From contig NZ_RRYV01000005.1 of NCBI RefSeq assembly GCF_014861395.1, positions 1 through 62,552 on the forward strand: 62,552 bases of DNA, written 5' to 3'. Position 1 is the first letter of the stretch. Each line of letters begins with the position of its first letter. Shown in pieces: positions 1-10,284 of this stretch. The DNA is from Psychrobacter sp. FME13 (GTDB lineage Bacteria; Pseudomonadota; Gammaproteobacteria; Pseudomonadales; Moraxellaceae). Under the pieces are notes generated by a model, which was not told the origin of the DNA, ran no database searches, and worked only from the letters and a program-made list of their open reading frames with translations. A program made the position numbers and the translations under genes.

Positions 1-65
1 TGCTAACGTACTTGACTAATGATTAATCCCATCAGTGTATGCTGATGTAGGTTAAACCATTAGTA

Positions 66-97
66 AAAAGCCATCCTCTTAGAGGGTGGCTTTTTTT
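66..97 (+). terminator. Rho-independent terminator of a gene upstream of the window
   Basis: A 10-13 bp stem (AAAGCCATCC paired with GGGTGGCTTT) closes on a very short loop and is followed by a run of T. It would end a plus-strand transcript whose gene lies before the window, and it insulates rimI from read-through. Confidence 0.85.
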
Positions 98-167
98 ATT
101 GATATAATTAATCGATTTTCATAAAGTAAATCAACAATAATACGATTTTTATAGAAAAAGAGAGCTG

Positions 168-644
168 ATGTTTACTACAAAAATATTAGGATCTGAGTCA
201 GATGATCACGCAGAAGTTATTAAAGCAGTTGCAATGATTGAAGCTATTGTGCAATTGCAAGAGCCGTGGAATGAAAAAACTTTGAACGATTTGCTTGCAC
301 AAGATAGCATCAGTTTGATGGTCGTAAGCACTATGGGTAGTGATGAAACGGTTGGTTACTGCTTATACCAAGTGATATTTGAGCAAGCAGAAATTCTACG
401 TATTGCTACTCATCCTAATAATCAACGGCAAGGTGTTGCCTCGCAAATTTTTGCCAACTTAAATACAGTATTAATGAATAATCAGGTAGAGAGCTTATTG
501 TTAGAAGTACGAGCAGATAATATGCCCGCGATAGCCTTATATGAACAACAAGGGTTTGCTGTGATTCATAAACGTAAAGGGTATTATCAGCAATCACATC
601 AGCCAGCAATTGATGCTTTAATCATGCAGCATGTTTATCATTAG
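168..644 (+). CDS. rimI: Ribosomal-protein-alanine N-acetyltransferase (GNAT family)
   Basis: Predicted cytoplasmic 158-residue GNAT acetyltransferase that would transfer acetyl from acetyl-CoA to the N-terminal alanine of ribosomal protein S18. The acetyl-CoA loop is visible as HPNNQRQGVASQIF at about residues 82-95 (Q/R-x-x-G-x-A pattern), followed by LLLEVRADNMPAIALYEQQG, the usual RimI motif B region. Length fits RimI (about 150 residues). An AGAGAG purine stretch precedes the ATG by a few bases. It stands alone, convergent with the MerR gene. Other GNAT substrates cannot be excluded from sequence alone. Confidence 0.8.
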   Translation: MFTTKILGSESDDHAEVIKAVAMIEAIVQLQEPWNEKTLNDLLAQDSISLMVVSTMGSDETVGYCLYQVIFEQAEILRIATHPNNQRQGVASQIFANLNTVLMNNQVESLLLEVRADNMPAIALYEQQGFAVIHKRKGYYQQSHQPAIDALIMQHVYH

Positions 645-710
645 TGGTATGTGATTTGAGGCAGCTTTATTGTTTTAGAAGGTTTGTTATTTAGTTTTGA
701 TATGAGAGCT

Positions 711-1100
711 TTAGTCACTGTTTGATAGCATACATTGAAGCTCTTTGATATGTTCGGTCAATAGCTCAATCATGATGCTAGTATTTTCTTGTTGTTTTTG
801 GACTTGTTCCAGTTTGTTTTGATGAAAATTTAGCTGTTCATCGAGTCCCATTTTTCCCGTATAAAAATCATTGAAGCCATCTTTAATTTCATTGAGAGTA
901 AAACCTACCGTTTGTGCGCTTTTGATTAGTTCAATACGTTCTACACATTCTGGATGAAATTCGGTATAAAATCGAGATCCTGCTTGACGCTTACGTGATT
1001 TTAGCAAACCCAACTGATCATAATGGCGAACGGTATCCTTAGTGGTGTTGGCTTTTTTTGCAAGTGCGCCAATTAACAGGAATGATTTATCAGATGCCAT
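711..1100 (-). CDS. MerR-family transcriptional regulator
   Basis: Small DNA-binding regulator of 129 residues. The N-terminal winged helix-turn-helix of MerR proteins is clear: LIGALAKKANTTKDTVRHYD, then LGLL and an arginine/tyrosine wing, in residues 8-47. The second half is a long charged helix (about residues 80-125) expected to form the antiparallel dimer coiled coil. The cysteine spacing used by metal sensors such as CueR or ZntR is absent, so the signal is unknown. There is no obvious target operon beside it: aat-trxB lie upstream on the same strand and rimI is convergent. Confidence 0.85.
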   Translation of the reverse strand: MASDKSFLLIGALAKKANTTKDTVRHYDQLGLLKSRKRQAGSRFYTEFHPECVERIELIKSAQTVGFTLNEIKDGFNDFYTGKMGLDEQLNFHQNKLEQVQKQQENTSIMIELLTEHIKELQCMLSNSD

Positions 1101-1148
1101 AATAGTCTCATAGGTCTATAGGTAAGTGCTGGTCAATAGCCATGATGC

Positions 1149-1946
1149 TCATCGTAACTTGAGCTGCCAAGGTTCTGTATTGTTTAATAACGATACTGCC
1201 AATGGTTTATGCGAATCATTTCGCCATCTGACTGAATGACTAGCTATTAAACTGTCTAATTGAGTCAAAAAATCAGTGCGTGGCAAGGTGACAGCACCTA
1301 AGCTCATCAGATGTTCGTTCGGTAGCTGACAGTCGACAAGCCCTACGTTACTCTGTTCACATAAGCGCATCAAGCCCCAAAATGCTAGTTTTGAAGCATT
1401 GGACGCACGGTGAAACATTGATTCACCAAAATAGAGATTACCTATCTTTAAGCCATAGAGCCCACCAATTAGCTGCCCTTTATCATCCCAAACTTCGATA
1501 CTGTGTGCAAACCCTTTGGCATGTAATTCAGTATAGGCTTGGATCATGTCATTATGAATCCAAGTATGCTCGCCTTCAGGTAGCTCGTCATTACGGGGCA
1601 AACTACAGGCATGTATTACGTCATCAAATGCTTGATTGAGTGTCAACTGCCAACGTGAGCGACTGGCTTGCTTGCGTAGTGACTTGCTGGGTGTGTAGTC
1701 GGCGGGTACAATCACACATCGTGGTTCAGGGCACCACCAAGCGATCGGCTCGTCTTCATTAAACCAAGGGAATAACCCTCGTGCATAAGCAGAAATGAGC
1801 GTTTCTGGTGCCAAATCACCACCTATGGCGATGATTCCTATGCCTTCAGGATCGATAGAAACAGGATCGGGGAAGTCATAACACCCAAGACTTTTTAATG
1901 TCTCAGGTGTGATGTTTTTATCATTTAGTTGCAAGAAATTAACCAT
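1149..1946 (-). CDS. aat: Leucyl/phenylalanyl-tRNA-protein transferase
   Basis: Transfers Leu or Phe from aminoacyl-tRNA to proteins with N-terminal Arg or Lys, feeding the N-end rule (ClpS/ClpAP) degradation pathway in the cytoplasm. Hallmarks are GLFPWFNEDEPIAWWCPEPR near residue 58, WIHNDMIQAY and GGLYGLKIGNLYFGESMF in the catalytic GNAT-like fold. The 265 residues match the family, slightly longer than the E. coli protein. The start codon directly abuts the trxB stop (trxB ends at 1947), so the two are almost certainly cotranscribed, an arrangement common in proteobacteria. Confidence 0.95.
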   Translation of the reverse strand: MVNFLQLNDKNITPETLKSLGCYDFPDPVSIDPEGIGIIAIGGDLAPETLISAYARGLFPWFNEDEPIAWWCPEPRCVIVPADYTPSKSLRKQASRSRWQLTLNQAFDDVIHACSLPRNDELPEGEHTWIHNDMIQAYTELHAKGFAHSIEVWDDKGQLIGGLYGLKIGNLYFGESMFHRASNASKLAFWGLMRLCEQSNVGLVDCQLPNEHLMSLGAVTLPRTDFLTQLDSLIASHSVRWRNDSHKPLAVSLLNNTEPWQLKLR

Positions 1947-3011
<1,065 letters not shown>

Positions 3012-3045
3012 TCAATATAATCAGAATATTCTAAAGTTTGTCATT

Positions 3046-3218
3046 AGGATATGTTCTTATTTTAAAAATGGTGATAAAAATGAGATAAATTGCCGTTAAA
3101 CAAGAAAAATAGTATTGATAATATATAGAATATTGACCAGCTATTTGACGATGTTTAGGTAGATTTAGCCGTTTTTAGCCCATCGAGATGACTATCGATT
3201 AAATTGAAGACACGCCCC
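3046..3218 (+). repeat. Diverged copy of the TA-flanked MITE found at 52380-52561
   Basis: This stretch aligns along its whole length with the element at 52380-52561. Shared blocks include GATAAATTGCCGTTAAACAAG (here) against AATAAATTACTGTCAAACAAG, then CCAGCTATTTGACGATGTTT and TTGAAGACACGCCC at the right end. The left inverted repeat has decayed (AGGATATGTTCTTA against AGGGCGTGTCTTCA), so it is probably an old copy unable to move. Confidence 0.75.
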
Positions 3219-3361
3219 AATACAGTTTTTATCATTGTTGTGTGATAGTAACATAAGGGTAGTGGCCGAAAAGTGCAAGTTTGCTAAAACAAAGATGGGT
3301 ATCATTAGAATCAAAGCATGTTTGCCTTGAAATATTATAGCGATGAAACATGAATATTTTG

Positions 3362-3400
3362 TAGCGTTTCTACAAATTTCTAGCGTTTCTGCAAAATTTC
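3362..3400. repeat. Two tandem near-copies of a 19-20 bp sequence
   Basis: TAGCGTTTCTACAAATTTC is followed at once by TAGCGTTTCTGCAAAATTTC and then a third partial start TAGCAATT. It is located 310-350 bp before ftsK. Its role is unknown; it could be a protein-binding site array or a slippage product. Confidence 0.6.
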
Positions 3401-3709
3401 TAGCAATTATTCTGTTAGCTGTATGTCTAAAATATGGTTTTTTGTTTAAATTCGATATTGACAGACTTTCTTGGACTCTTTCTTGATAAGACTGTCGCCA
3501 CTACGGCTATGTATTTGTTATTATAAGAAGTTATGCCAAGCGTGGTATGAGTCAAAAACAGTTGCTAACGATAGCTTTTATTTATGGCTTTTAAGACGAT
3601 CAATATCTTTGTAATACTTCGCTAACCATTTTATATCAGCACTTTATGTCAGCATGATTAGGATTAGTCATGTATTGACGACCATCTTTAATAACAAGGC
3701 AGATCTTAC

Positions 3710-6700
3710 GTGATATCAGCACCGCTTATTGAGTATTTAAAAAAAGGAATATTTACCCTTATTGGGTTAATACTGGCCGTTTATCTGTTTGTCATTTTAA
3801 TGACCTATACAGGTAATGATCCTAGTTGGTCGCATATCAGTAGTGATATGACCACGATTAATAATGTGGGTGGCGCATCGGGTGCTTGGTTGTCTGATTT
3901 GCTCTATAGTTTCTTTGGTTTTGGTGCATGGTGGCTGTTAGCATTTTTGGTTTATGAGTCCGTCCTTATTTGGTGGGACAATAAGCCAACATTTTGGTTG
4001 ATGCGTTTGATTGCTTATGTCTTCTTATTGTTAAGTGCCAGCGCCTTATTTGCGCAATTGGTTGCCTTGGTTCAGCACGTAACTGATGCAACTGTAACAA
4101 AGCTTGAGGGTGTGGCTGGTGGCATTATTGGACTTGAGTTACAGTCACGTTTGGCTCAGCTTTTATCGCAGTGGGGGAGTGTGTTTTTCTTGACTGCTTT
4201 CGTTGTTATTACCGCTACCTTTGCCTTTAATATTCATTGGCTTGCGATTTATCAGAAGGTTACAACGTTGTCATGGCTTGGCTCAGGAGTAAAACAAAAA
4301 GATATCATAAATGATACTCGCTCAGCATCTCAAGCAGGCATGATCTCTGAGAAAAGTAATGAAAGCAAAGAGAATGAGAAGACTAATAAAGAAACTGCGG
4401 AATACGAGCAGTTGCCACTTGAATTACAGTCTACGGAGAGTGCTCAATCACTGGATAACAGTGGTCGGTTTAGTCACGTTTTATCAGATTTCTTAGCGAC
4501 ATCGGGCCTTGCCGATAGCGTGAAAGCCTCTGTGGTAGCAGCAACACAAACAGCGATGTCTAGTGCTTCTAGTAATGACAATAGAGAGCATTTTCAGACG
4601 GCAGAATCGATGCCTAGCGGTACTGTAGATAATACGGCTCACCATACGAATGTATCGTCGACGTCAAGTGCAGCACCGACTCCGGTTCGTAAAGTTGAAC
4701 CTAGCTTTGCTTGGAATGATGCCAATACCGTGGATGACTTGCTGGCCAGTGAGCAAATGGCTTATAACGCTGATATTGTGAACGATTCGGCTTCTGCTAT
4801 ATCGGTACCTAATGACAGCAAAACTGAGTCGCCAGATATGGCAAATTCAGTCTCTACAAGGATGTCAACCACAGAAACATCTGACGCTCAACCAACGATT
4901 CGTTCGCAGACAAAAGCGATTCAGTCGCCAATTGAGGCGCCAGAAGCAACAGCAACAACAGAGAGTATTGATACATTGGCAGATGCTTGGCTAGCAGAGC
5001 ATGCAACGCCTATCGTTGATAAGTCTATGACAGCGTTGCAATCAGATAATATGGCTGCACAGCCAGTGCAAGAGGCGTCTGTCGAATCTGAGCGAGATAT
5101 GTCCAGTGAGACTCCGATTAATAACGCTACTGCAGCTGCCAGTATAACGCCGTCCTCTTTTGATGAATTATCTAATAACCAAGTGGAAGTATCTAGTAAC
5201 GCTATAGCGCCGACTGTGATTGAAAAACCTATCACTAAACCGGTACCAGTAGTCAGCGATCCTGTGTCAGCAGCGATAGATATGACACCAACCAATACGC
5301 CTCCTGCCAATCCAAAAGCCGCACCAACGGTAGAAGTAACCAGTCTAGCCTCAAACGTGCCTGAGCCTAAAACGCCTGCGCAACCGTCTGTTAGCTTCGC
5401 TGTGCCAGAGGGTGATAGCAGTAATCATATCACTGATATGATGCCAGAGAGCGACAATGACGATACCAATGTACCAGTCATGCCGCATATTAGTGATGAT
5501 GAAGCTTTTAGTCAAAAATCACGTTCGATGCAAACGGCAGCCTATCGCAGCAGTCTAACGCCTATTCCAGAAATGTCTATATTGGATAAGCCCGATCCTG
5601 ACCGTAAGCCTAGCTATACCGTGGTTGAGCTGGAAAAACTGTCTGAGTTATTAGAAATTAAGCTACAAGAGTTTAATGTAAAGGCCTCTGTAGTTAATGC
5701 TATTCCAGGACCTGTCGTCACTCGTTTTGAAGTGGAGTTAGCTGCTGGGGTCAAAGCCAGTAAAGTAACAGGCATTTCACGTGATTTGGCGCGTTCATTA
5801 TCGATGGCTTCTTTGCGTGTCGTCGAAGTGATTCCAGGCAAACCATATATCGGTATTGAAGTACCTAATAAGAAACGTGAAATGGTACGTTTGATTGAAT
5901 TACTCAATACCGAAACGTTTAAAGACCCAAAAGCGCAGATTAGTATGGCGATGGGTAAAGATATCGGTGGTAATCCGATCATTACCGACCTTGCTCGTGC
6001 ACCGCATATGTTGGTTGCTGGTACGACAGGTTCTGGTAAGTCAGTATTGGTCAACTCGATGTTGCTTTCCATGCTACTCAAATACACACCAAATGAGCTG
6101 CGTCTTATTCTGATTGATCCAAAGCAATTAGAGCTTGCTAACTATAATGACATTCCGCATCTGTTAACGCCTGTCGTAACCGATATGACCGAGGCGGCGA
6201 GTGCTTTATCATGGTGTGTGGCAGAGATGGAGCGCCGCTATCAGCTCATGAGTTTGCTTAAAGTGCGTAAGCTTAATGAGTTCAATAAAAAAGTCATCGC
6301 GGCAGAGGAGTCGGGGAATCCAATGCTCGATCCTTTATGGCGGCCTAATGACAGCGTGAGCATTAGCCAAGCACCCAAGCTCAAAGTATTACCAATGATT
6401 GTGATTGTTGCCGATGAGTTTGCCGATATGATTATGCAGGTGGGTAAACAAGCTGAAGAGCTTATCACCCGCTTGGCACAAAAGTCGCGGGCTGCAGGTA
6501 TTCACTTGATGCTCGCGACTCAGCGTCCGTCGGTAGATGTTATCACTGGTCTAATTAAAGCCAATATCCCTGTGCGTGCGGCACTACGAGTAAACTCAAA
6601 AGTTGATTCACGCACGATTTTGGATAGTGGCGGCGCAGAAGATATGCTAGGTAACGGTGATATGTTGTTCCTAGGGCCAGGGCAGATTGAGCCAGATCGT

Positions 6701-7033
6701 GTACATGGTGCTTATGTTAGTGACGAAGAGGTCAACCGTGTTTGTGATGCATGGCGTGAGCGCGGTGCTCCTGATTATATCGACAACATGGCAGGTAACT
6801 TTGAATTGTCTAGCCCAAGTGGTGGTAGCTCAGGTAACGCCTCTGGTGAAGATGATGACCTATATAACGATGCTGTAGCCTTTATTATGGAAACACGTAA
6901 GGTTTCGGCCTCTAGTATTCAGCGTAAATTTAGCATTGGCTACAACCGTGCGGCACGTATTGTGGATTCAATGGAGGAGGCAGGACTGGTCAGCTCGATG
7001 GGCAAAAGTGGCAAACGTGAGCTGCTAATGTAG
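3710..7033 (+). CDS. ftsK: DNA translocase FtsK
   Basis: Septal DNA pump that moves chromosomes through the closing septum and activates XerCD at dif. The N-terminus (about residues 1-190) has four or five membrane segments. A Ser/Thr/Ala/Pro-rich linker follows from about 200 to 620, which makes the protein long (1107 residues). The RecA-like motor has Walker A GTTGSGKS near residue 770 and Walker B VIVADEFADM near 897. The last 65 residues are the winged-helix gamma domain that reads KOPS (DDDLYNDAVAFI, GYNRAARIVDSMEEAGLV). The start is GTG, with AAGG about 10 bases upstream; no better ATG precedes the first membrane helix. Single-gene unit. Confidence 0.95.
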   Translation: MISAPLIEYLKKGIFTLIGLILAVYLFVILMTYTGNDPSWSHISSDMTTINNVGGASGAWLSDLLYSFFGFGAWWLLAFLVYESVLIWWDNKPTFWLMRLIAYVFLLLSASALFAQLVALVQHVTDATVTKLEGVAGGIIGLELQSRLAQLLSQWGSVFFLTAFVVITATFAFNIHWLAIYQKVTTLSWLGSGVKQKDIINDTRSASQAGMISEKSNESKENEKTNKETAEYEQLPLELQSTESAQSLDNSGRFSHVLSDFLATSGLADSVKASVVAATQTAMSSASSNDNREHFQTAESMPSGTVDNTAHHTNVSSTSSAAPTPVRKVEPSFAWNDANTVDDLLASEQMAYNADIVNDSASAISVPNDSKTESPDMANSVSTRMSTTETSDAQPTIRSQTKAIQSPIEAPEATATTESIDTLADAWLAEHATPIVDKSMTALQSDNMAAQPVQEASVESERDMSSETPINNATAAASITPSSFDELSNNQVEVSSNAIAPTVIEKPITKPVPVVSDPVSAAIDMTPTNTPPANPKAAPTVEVTSLASNVPEPKTPAQPSVSFAVPEGDSSNHITDMMPESDNDDTNVPVMPHISDDEAFSQKSRSMQTAAYRSSLTPIPEMSILDKPDPDRKPSYTVVELEKLSELLEIKLQEFNVKASVVNAIPGPVVTRFEVELAAGVKASKVTGISRDLARSLSMASLRVVEVIPGKPYIGIEVPNKKREMVRLIELLNTETFKDPKAQISMAMGKDIGGNPIITDLARAPHMLVAGTTGSGKSVLVNSMLLSMLLKYTPNELRLILIDPKQLELANYNDIPHLLTPVVTDMTEAASALSWCVAEMERRYQLMSLLKVRKLNEFNKKVIAAEESGNPMLDPLWRPNDSVSISQAPKLKVLPMIVIVADEFADMIMQVGKQAEELITRLAQKSRAAGIHLMLATQRPSVDVITGLIKANIPVRAALRVNSKVDSRTILDSGGAEDMLGNGDMLFLGPGQIEPDRVHGAYVSDEEVNRVCDAWRERGAPDYIDNMAGNFELSSPSGGSSGNASGEDDDLYNDAVAFIMETRKVSASSIQRKFSIGYNRAARIVDSMEEAGLVSSMGKSGKRELLM

Positions 7034-7193
7034 CGATGGATATGCTTTATATGATCAATAAAAAGTAAAACCAAGACGACTTATTATCGTGCTACTGGTA
7101 CAAACTTTACTTGCCTACTGTATTTACAAAGGCTGCGAAAAATTCATCCCAGTAGCACGGTAGCGATTTTCAAATACTTTGACTATAGCGTGG

Positions 7194-7213
7194 TATATAT
7201 AGCGCTATATATA
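7194..7213. repeat. 20-bp perfect palindrome overlapping the edge of a MITE-like element
   Basis: The sequence TATATATAGCGCTATATATA equals its own reverse complement and overlaps the left end of the element at 7210-7312. It may be part of an older insertion or a transcription-ending cruciform. Confidence 0.7.
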
Positions 7214-7312
7214 GTCGATTCAATTTAAGAATAGTACAAGGCAGGCGAGTGTAGATTTATACGTGATACGTCAAGCGAGACGCTGAAATACTTTTATAGT
7301 GGCGTGACTATA
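7210..7312 (+). repeat. MITE-like element with TATAGTC-type ends (core type A)
   Basis: The left end reads TATAGTCGATTCAATTTAAG and the right end CTTTTATAGTGGCGTGACTATA, which are imperfect inverted repeats. The core (ACAAGGCAGGCGAGTGTAGA, then GTGATACGTCAAGCGAG) matches the core of the element at 26715-26821. There is no coding capacity, so it would depend on a transposase supplied elsewhere if it moves. Confidence 0.65.
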
Positions 7313-7505
7313 ATACAGAGTTCAAACTGAATATCAGTGGATATAGCAACCACTCAATACCTGTATAGCGCACTGAACATGATTTGAATGAATATCTACC
7401 AATTAAAAAACAGACAACATCTATCACCGTTATTTTAGTTGTCACAAGATAACCCAGTTTTTTGAATCAATTAATGGCGATAAACGATCCGTAGCACACC
7501 TATAC

Positions 7506-8384
7506 TCAATCAAAGCGGTAGATGTCCATGCCCAAGCTATGATGCGCCATGCTTTGGTGAATGACTGAGACACGCTGACCCGTACCTAATGCAAAAAACA
7601 ACGGGAGCAAGTGCTCATCACTTGGATGAATATCTTTGTAGTCAGGGTACTGCTGCCAATCGAGTGCCGTGGGAATATCTGTTTTGAGCTGTTGAAGCAA
7701 CCATTGCTTAAAGGTTTTGGCTGCTTGATCGATACTGTCAGACTGCCACCGAATAGCTCGCAAGTTATGTGTGACGCTGCCTGAGCCGATGATAAGTATT
7801 TGCTCCTCACGCAGGTGCGCCAACAGTGCACCTAGTTGATAACAGGCAACGCTGTCATAGTGCTGTGGCAAAGAGATTTGCACAATCGGTATGTCTGCTT
7901 CTGGATACAGGTGTATAAGCGGTGCCCACACGCCATGGTCACAAGCACGTACTGGATTGACACTGCAACTAATACCGCGTGTCGTAAGCTGCTGAGCTAG
8001 TGTCTCCGCCAGCGCTGGCTGACCTGAAACAGGATACTGAACGTCATAAAGCTCAGACGAAAATCCTGAAAAGTCATGCCAAGTCTTTGGTTGTGGGTTG
8101 TTGCTAATCTCCAGTTTTGAAGATTGCCAATGTGCCGACATAATCACGATGGCGCGGGGTTTGGGTAAGTTTTGTCCGATACGTGCCAGCGCACTGGTTG
8201 TGGCTGATTGTTCAAGGGCCAATGTGGGCGCGCCATGTGAGATAAATAAGGCAGGTAAAAGAGCGGTGTTTTTTAGTGAAGCGGGTACATCATCCCATGC
8301 AGCCTTAGCATTGATGGGGGCTATAGCATCAGTCGAGCTTGGCTGATGGCTTGCTTTAAGAGTCTGAGCGTTTGAATAAGTCAT
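7506..8384 (-). CDS. ygiD: DODA-type extradiol aromatic ring-opening dioxygenase (YgiD-like)
   Basis: Zinc- or iron-dependent dioxygenase of the class III extradiol family; the E. coli homologue YgiD cleaves L-DOPA at the 4,5 position. Motifs seen are LFISHGAPTLALEQ (metal-ligand His, about residues 47-60), IVIMSAHW, LYDVQYPV, CDHGVWAPLIHL (second His) and GSGSVTHNLRAI (third His). The first 35 residues before PALFISHGAP are extra compared with YgiD, so a start further inside is possible. Single gene; its physiological substrate here is unknown. Confidence 0.85.
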   Translation of the reverse strand: MTYSNAQTLKASHQPSSTDAIAPINAKAAWDDVPASLKNTALLPALFISHGAPTLALEQSATTSALARIGQNLPKPRAIVIMSAHWQSSKLEISNNPQPKTWHDFSGFSSELYDVQYPVSGQPALAETLAQQLTTRGISCSVNPVRACDHGVWAPLIHLYPEADIPIVQISLPQHYDSVACYQLGALLAHLREEQILIIGSGSVTHNLRAIRWQSDSIDQAAKTFKQWLLQQLKTDIPTALDWQQYPDYKDIHPSDEHLLPLFFALGTGQRVSVIHQSMAHHSLGMDIYRFD

Positions 8385-8505
8385 GTAGCGTTTATTAGGG
8401 CGGCTAGTGGTTTTTCAATCCGGCTTTGGCCAGTTGAAGGGTGAGAATTGTACGTTTGAGTTAGTATTTTTACTTCAACACGCCCTAATTAATGATTGTG
8501 AAAGC

Positions 8506-8994
8506 CTAATTTCCACGATGATAAGGGTGATTGTTATTGATACTCATTGCGCGATATAGTTGCTCCATGAGTACGACACGCACTAATGGATGCGGTAATG
8601 TTAGGGCGGATAGTGATAATTTTGCATCGGCTTTTGCCAATACTTCTGGTGAGACACCATCTGCACCGCCGATGACTAAGGCAATATCATCGCCTTGCTG
8701 CATGCCATCTGCTAATTTATCGGCCAAACCTTCGGTCGATATCATCTTGCCTTTGACGTCTAGTACCCATAACTGCTCTCGGCTTGATGCATTATGAGTG
8801 GCTAATATGGCTTGACCTTCTTGCTCACGATACTGTGCCAAATTAGCATCTGAAGGGTTTTTTGCCCGTTTTGCAGCTGCAATTTCGACGATTTCTGTGC
8901 TAAGCATCGGTTGAATGCGTTTGTAGTATTCGTCAAAACCTGTTTGCACCCATTTGGGCATTTTATTACCAACAGTCAAAATCCTTACTTTCAT
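8506..8994 (-). CDS. rlmH: 23S rRNA (pseudouridine-1915 N3)-methyltransferase RlmH
   Basis: SPOUT-class methyltransferase that methylates pseudouridine 1915 in helix 69 of 23S rRNA using S-adenosylmethionine. The start MKVRILTVGNKMP is the family's usual beginning, so I place it at 8994 rather than at the ATGs 12 or 30 bases further upstream; a GAGATGG sits before it. The C-terminal knot is clear: LVIGGADGVSPEV, LPHPLVRVVLMEQLYRA and the terminal NNHPYHRGN. The length of 162 residues compares with 155-156 in the family. It is usually found with rsfS; here it stands alone. Confidence 0.95.
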   Translation of the reverse strand: MKVRILTVGNKMPKWVQTGFDEYYKRIQPMLSTEIVEIAAAKRAKNPSDANLAQYREQEGQAILATHNASSREQLWVLDVKGKMISTEGLADKLADGMQQGDDIALVIGGADGVSPEVLAKADAKLSLSALTLPHPLVRVVLMEQLYRAMSINNNHPYHRGN

Positions 8995-9080
8995 AGTGCT
9001 TACCATCTCGATAATTAAATTCAAGCTTACTAGGGTGTACCCTAAATAGTTTGTATCGTTCGTTATTTACGGTCTACAAT

Positions 9081-9629
9081 TTACATTAGAGGGCTAATGG
9101 TTTCTGATATGTGATTGTTTGCGCTTCGATCATCGCCGCTCTTATCCGCTTGGTTTGGCTTTGGAATAACAGTAAGCTTTGCATCAGATTCAAAAACAAT
9201 GGCTTCAACATCATCGAAACTATTAATCCCTTCAGAACGCATTGAGCATTCGAGCTCTTGACGAGTCAGTCGCTCCTCTCGCATTGCATCTGGTAAAAAC
9301 TGTCCTTGATAAAAGACGATACGGGGTTCAGATAAGATAAAGTTACTAAAGGGCGTTGAGATAGAGGCGTATTTGGTGACCAAAAACTGTAAAACATATA
9401 GCGTGATAATTGAGGCTGCACCTTCTACAAAAGGGATCTCTTTTAGCAAAATAGTGCTGGCTCCCAGTGAGCCAATCATCACCGTCACAATCCAATCAAA
9501 ATTATTTAGCTGAGAGGTTGAGCGTTTGCCAGAAATTTTGGTGGTAATCACGATGAGCACATAAACCATGACGGCGGTGAATACAATACGCCCAAGTTTG
9601 TCGATACTATCAAAAAAAACAATGTCCAT
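9081..9629 (-). CDS. DUF421 (YetF-like) membrane protein
   Basis: Membrane protein of 182 residues with three N-terminal hydrophobic helices (roughly residues 12-32, 40-62, 66-88) followed by a soluble C-terminal domain. The segment NNFDWIVTVMIGSLGASTIL and the soluble part with EPRIVFYQGQFL, MREERLTRQELE and VEAIVFESDAKLTVIPK are typical of the DUF421/YetF family. Its function is not established; relatives are linked to spore or envelope physiology in Bacillus. It is probably an independent unit, 57 bp before rlmH's own upstream region on the same strand. Confidence 0.8.
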   Translation of the reverse strand: MDIVFFDSIDKLGRIVFTAVMVYVLIVITTKISGKRSTSQLNNFDWIVTVMIGSLGASTILLKEIPFVEGAASIITLYVLQFLVTKYASISTPFSNFILSEPRIVFYQGQFLPDAMREERLTRQELECSMRSEGINSFDDVEAIVFESDAKLTVIPKPNQADKSGDDRSANNHISETISPLM

Positions 9630-9708
9630 CGTGTTGACTCCTCATTATCTTGAATGCCAAGTTTTTAAGGTGCAAACCTCGCCAAGCGCTTTGTTGGCAG
9701 TACTGTAT

Positions 9709-10191
9709 TTATTTGGGTGCTAAGAAATGATTGAAAGCCCACAATCCTAAACGTGTGCTAACCAAGGTCAGCACTATCATCATAAGCAGTGCACCAAGTA
9801 ATGGCAAGGGCTGCTGTGTGGCCATATCTGTTAATACTTCGCGGCTAACTGGTGTAAACAAAAACAGCCACAACCCTAACATATACAATGCATTTAACAA
9901 CCACATGGCGGCCACGCTACCAATGGTCAAGCGGTTCATCTCACTGATGGTGAGCGTGCGCTGTTGATGTTTGATGAATTTGTGCGCCGCAATATAAGCG
10001 CCAACCAGTACTGCTACCGTCATCACAACGTATGGGCTGAGCGTTAGCTTGGTTTGGACGACCATAAAAATAGCGTTGGCTAAAATGTAACCAATGACAA
10101 AAAACCCCATATACATTGGTAGCTTAAATGCTGACGGTAGCCGTGCTGGCGGTTTACTTTTCTTACGTAAATTGTCGGTAGCGTGTGGCAT
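9709..10191 (-). CDS. Small four-helix membrane protein, resembles the Moraxellaceae ABZJ_00895 family
   Basis: 160 residues with a basic N-terminus (KKSKPPARLPSAFKLP) and four hydrophobic helices at about residues 26-46, 54-72, 90-113 and 127-150. The pattern of a proline-rich basic start followed by YMGFFVIGYILANAIF recalls a family seen in Acinetobacter and Psychrobacter, from memory and at low certainty. No catalytic motif is visible. It lies upstream of the DUF421 gene on the same strand with 79 bp between them, so the two may be cotranscribed. Confidence 0.6.
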   Translation of the reverse strand: MPHATDNLRKKSKPPARLPSAFKLPMYMGFFVIGYILANAIFMVVQTKLTLSPYVVMTVAVLVGAYIAAHKFIKHQQRTLTISEMNRLTIGSVAAMWLLNALYMLGLWLFLFTPVSREVLTDMATQQPLPLLGALLMMIVLTLVSTRLGLWAFNHFLAPK

Positions 10192-10284
10192 AAAATAGCC
10201 TATATTAATGTAAAAAATAAAGGGTGGATAAATTATTATGGTATGGGCGTGTCATCATAGTTAGCCATTTTAAGATACTGAATG

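Larger units (their letters stand above)
7034..7505. other. Intergenic region after ftsK: inverted repeats and a TATAGTC-type element
   Basis: 472 bp between the convergent ftsK and the dioxygenase gene. It holds a spaced inverted repeat (CGTGCTACTGG at 7088-7098, CCAGTAGCACG at 7149-7159), a 20-bp perfect palindrome at 7194-7213 and the element at 7210-7312. I see no classical terminator with a U-tract and no gene. Confidence 0.6.

Noticed and set aside
8394..8491. TTAGGGCG and CGCCCTAA about 98 bp apart behind the ygiD start, resembling the ends of the 52380 MITE
   Set aside because: Only eight bases match and the inside shares nothing with the other copies. It may be a relic, but chance is as likely.
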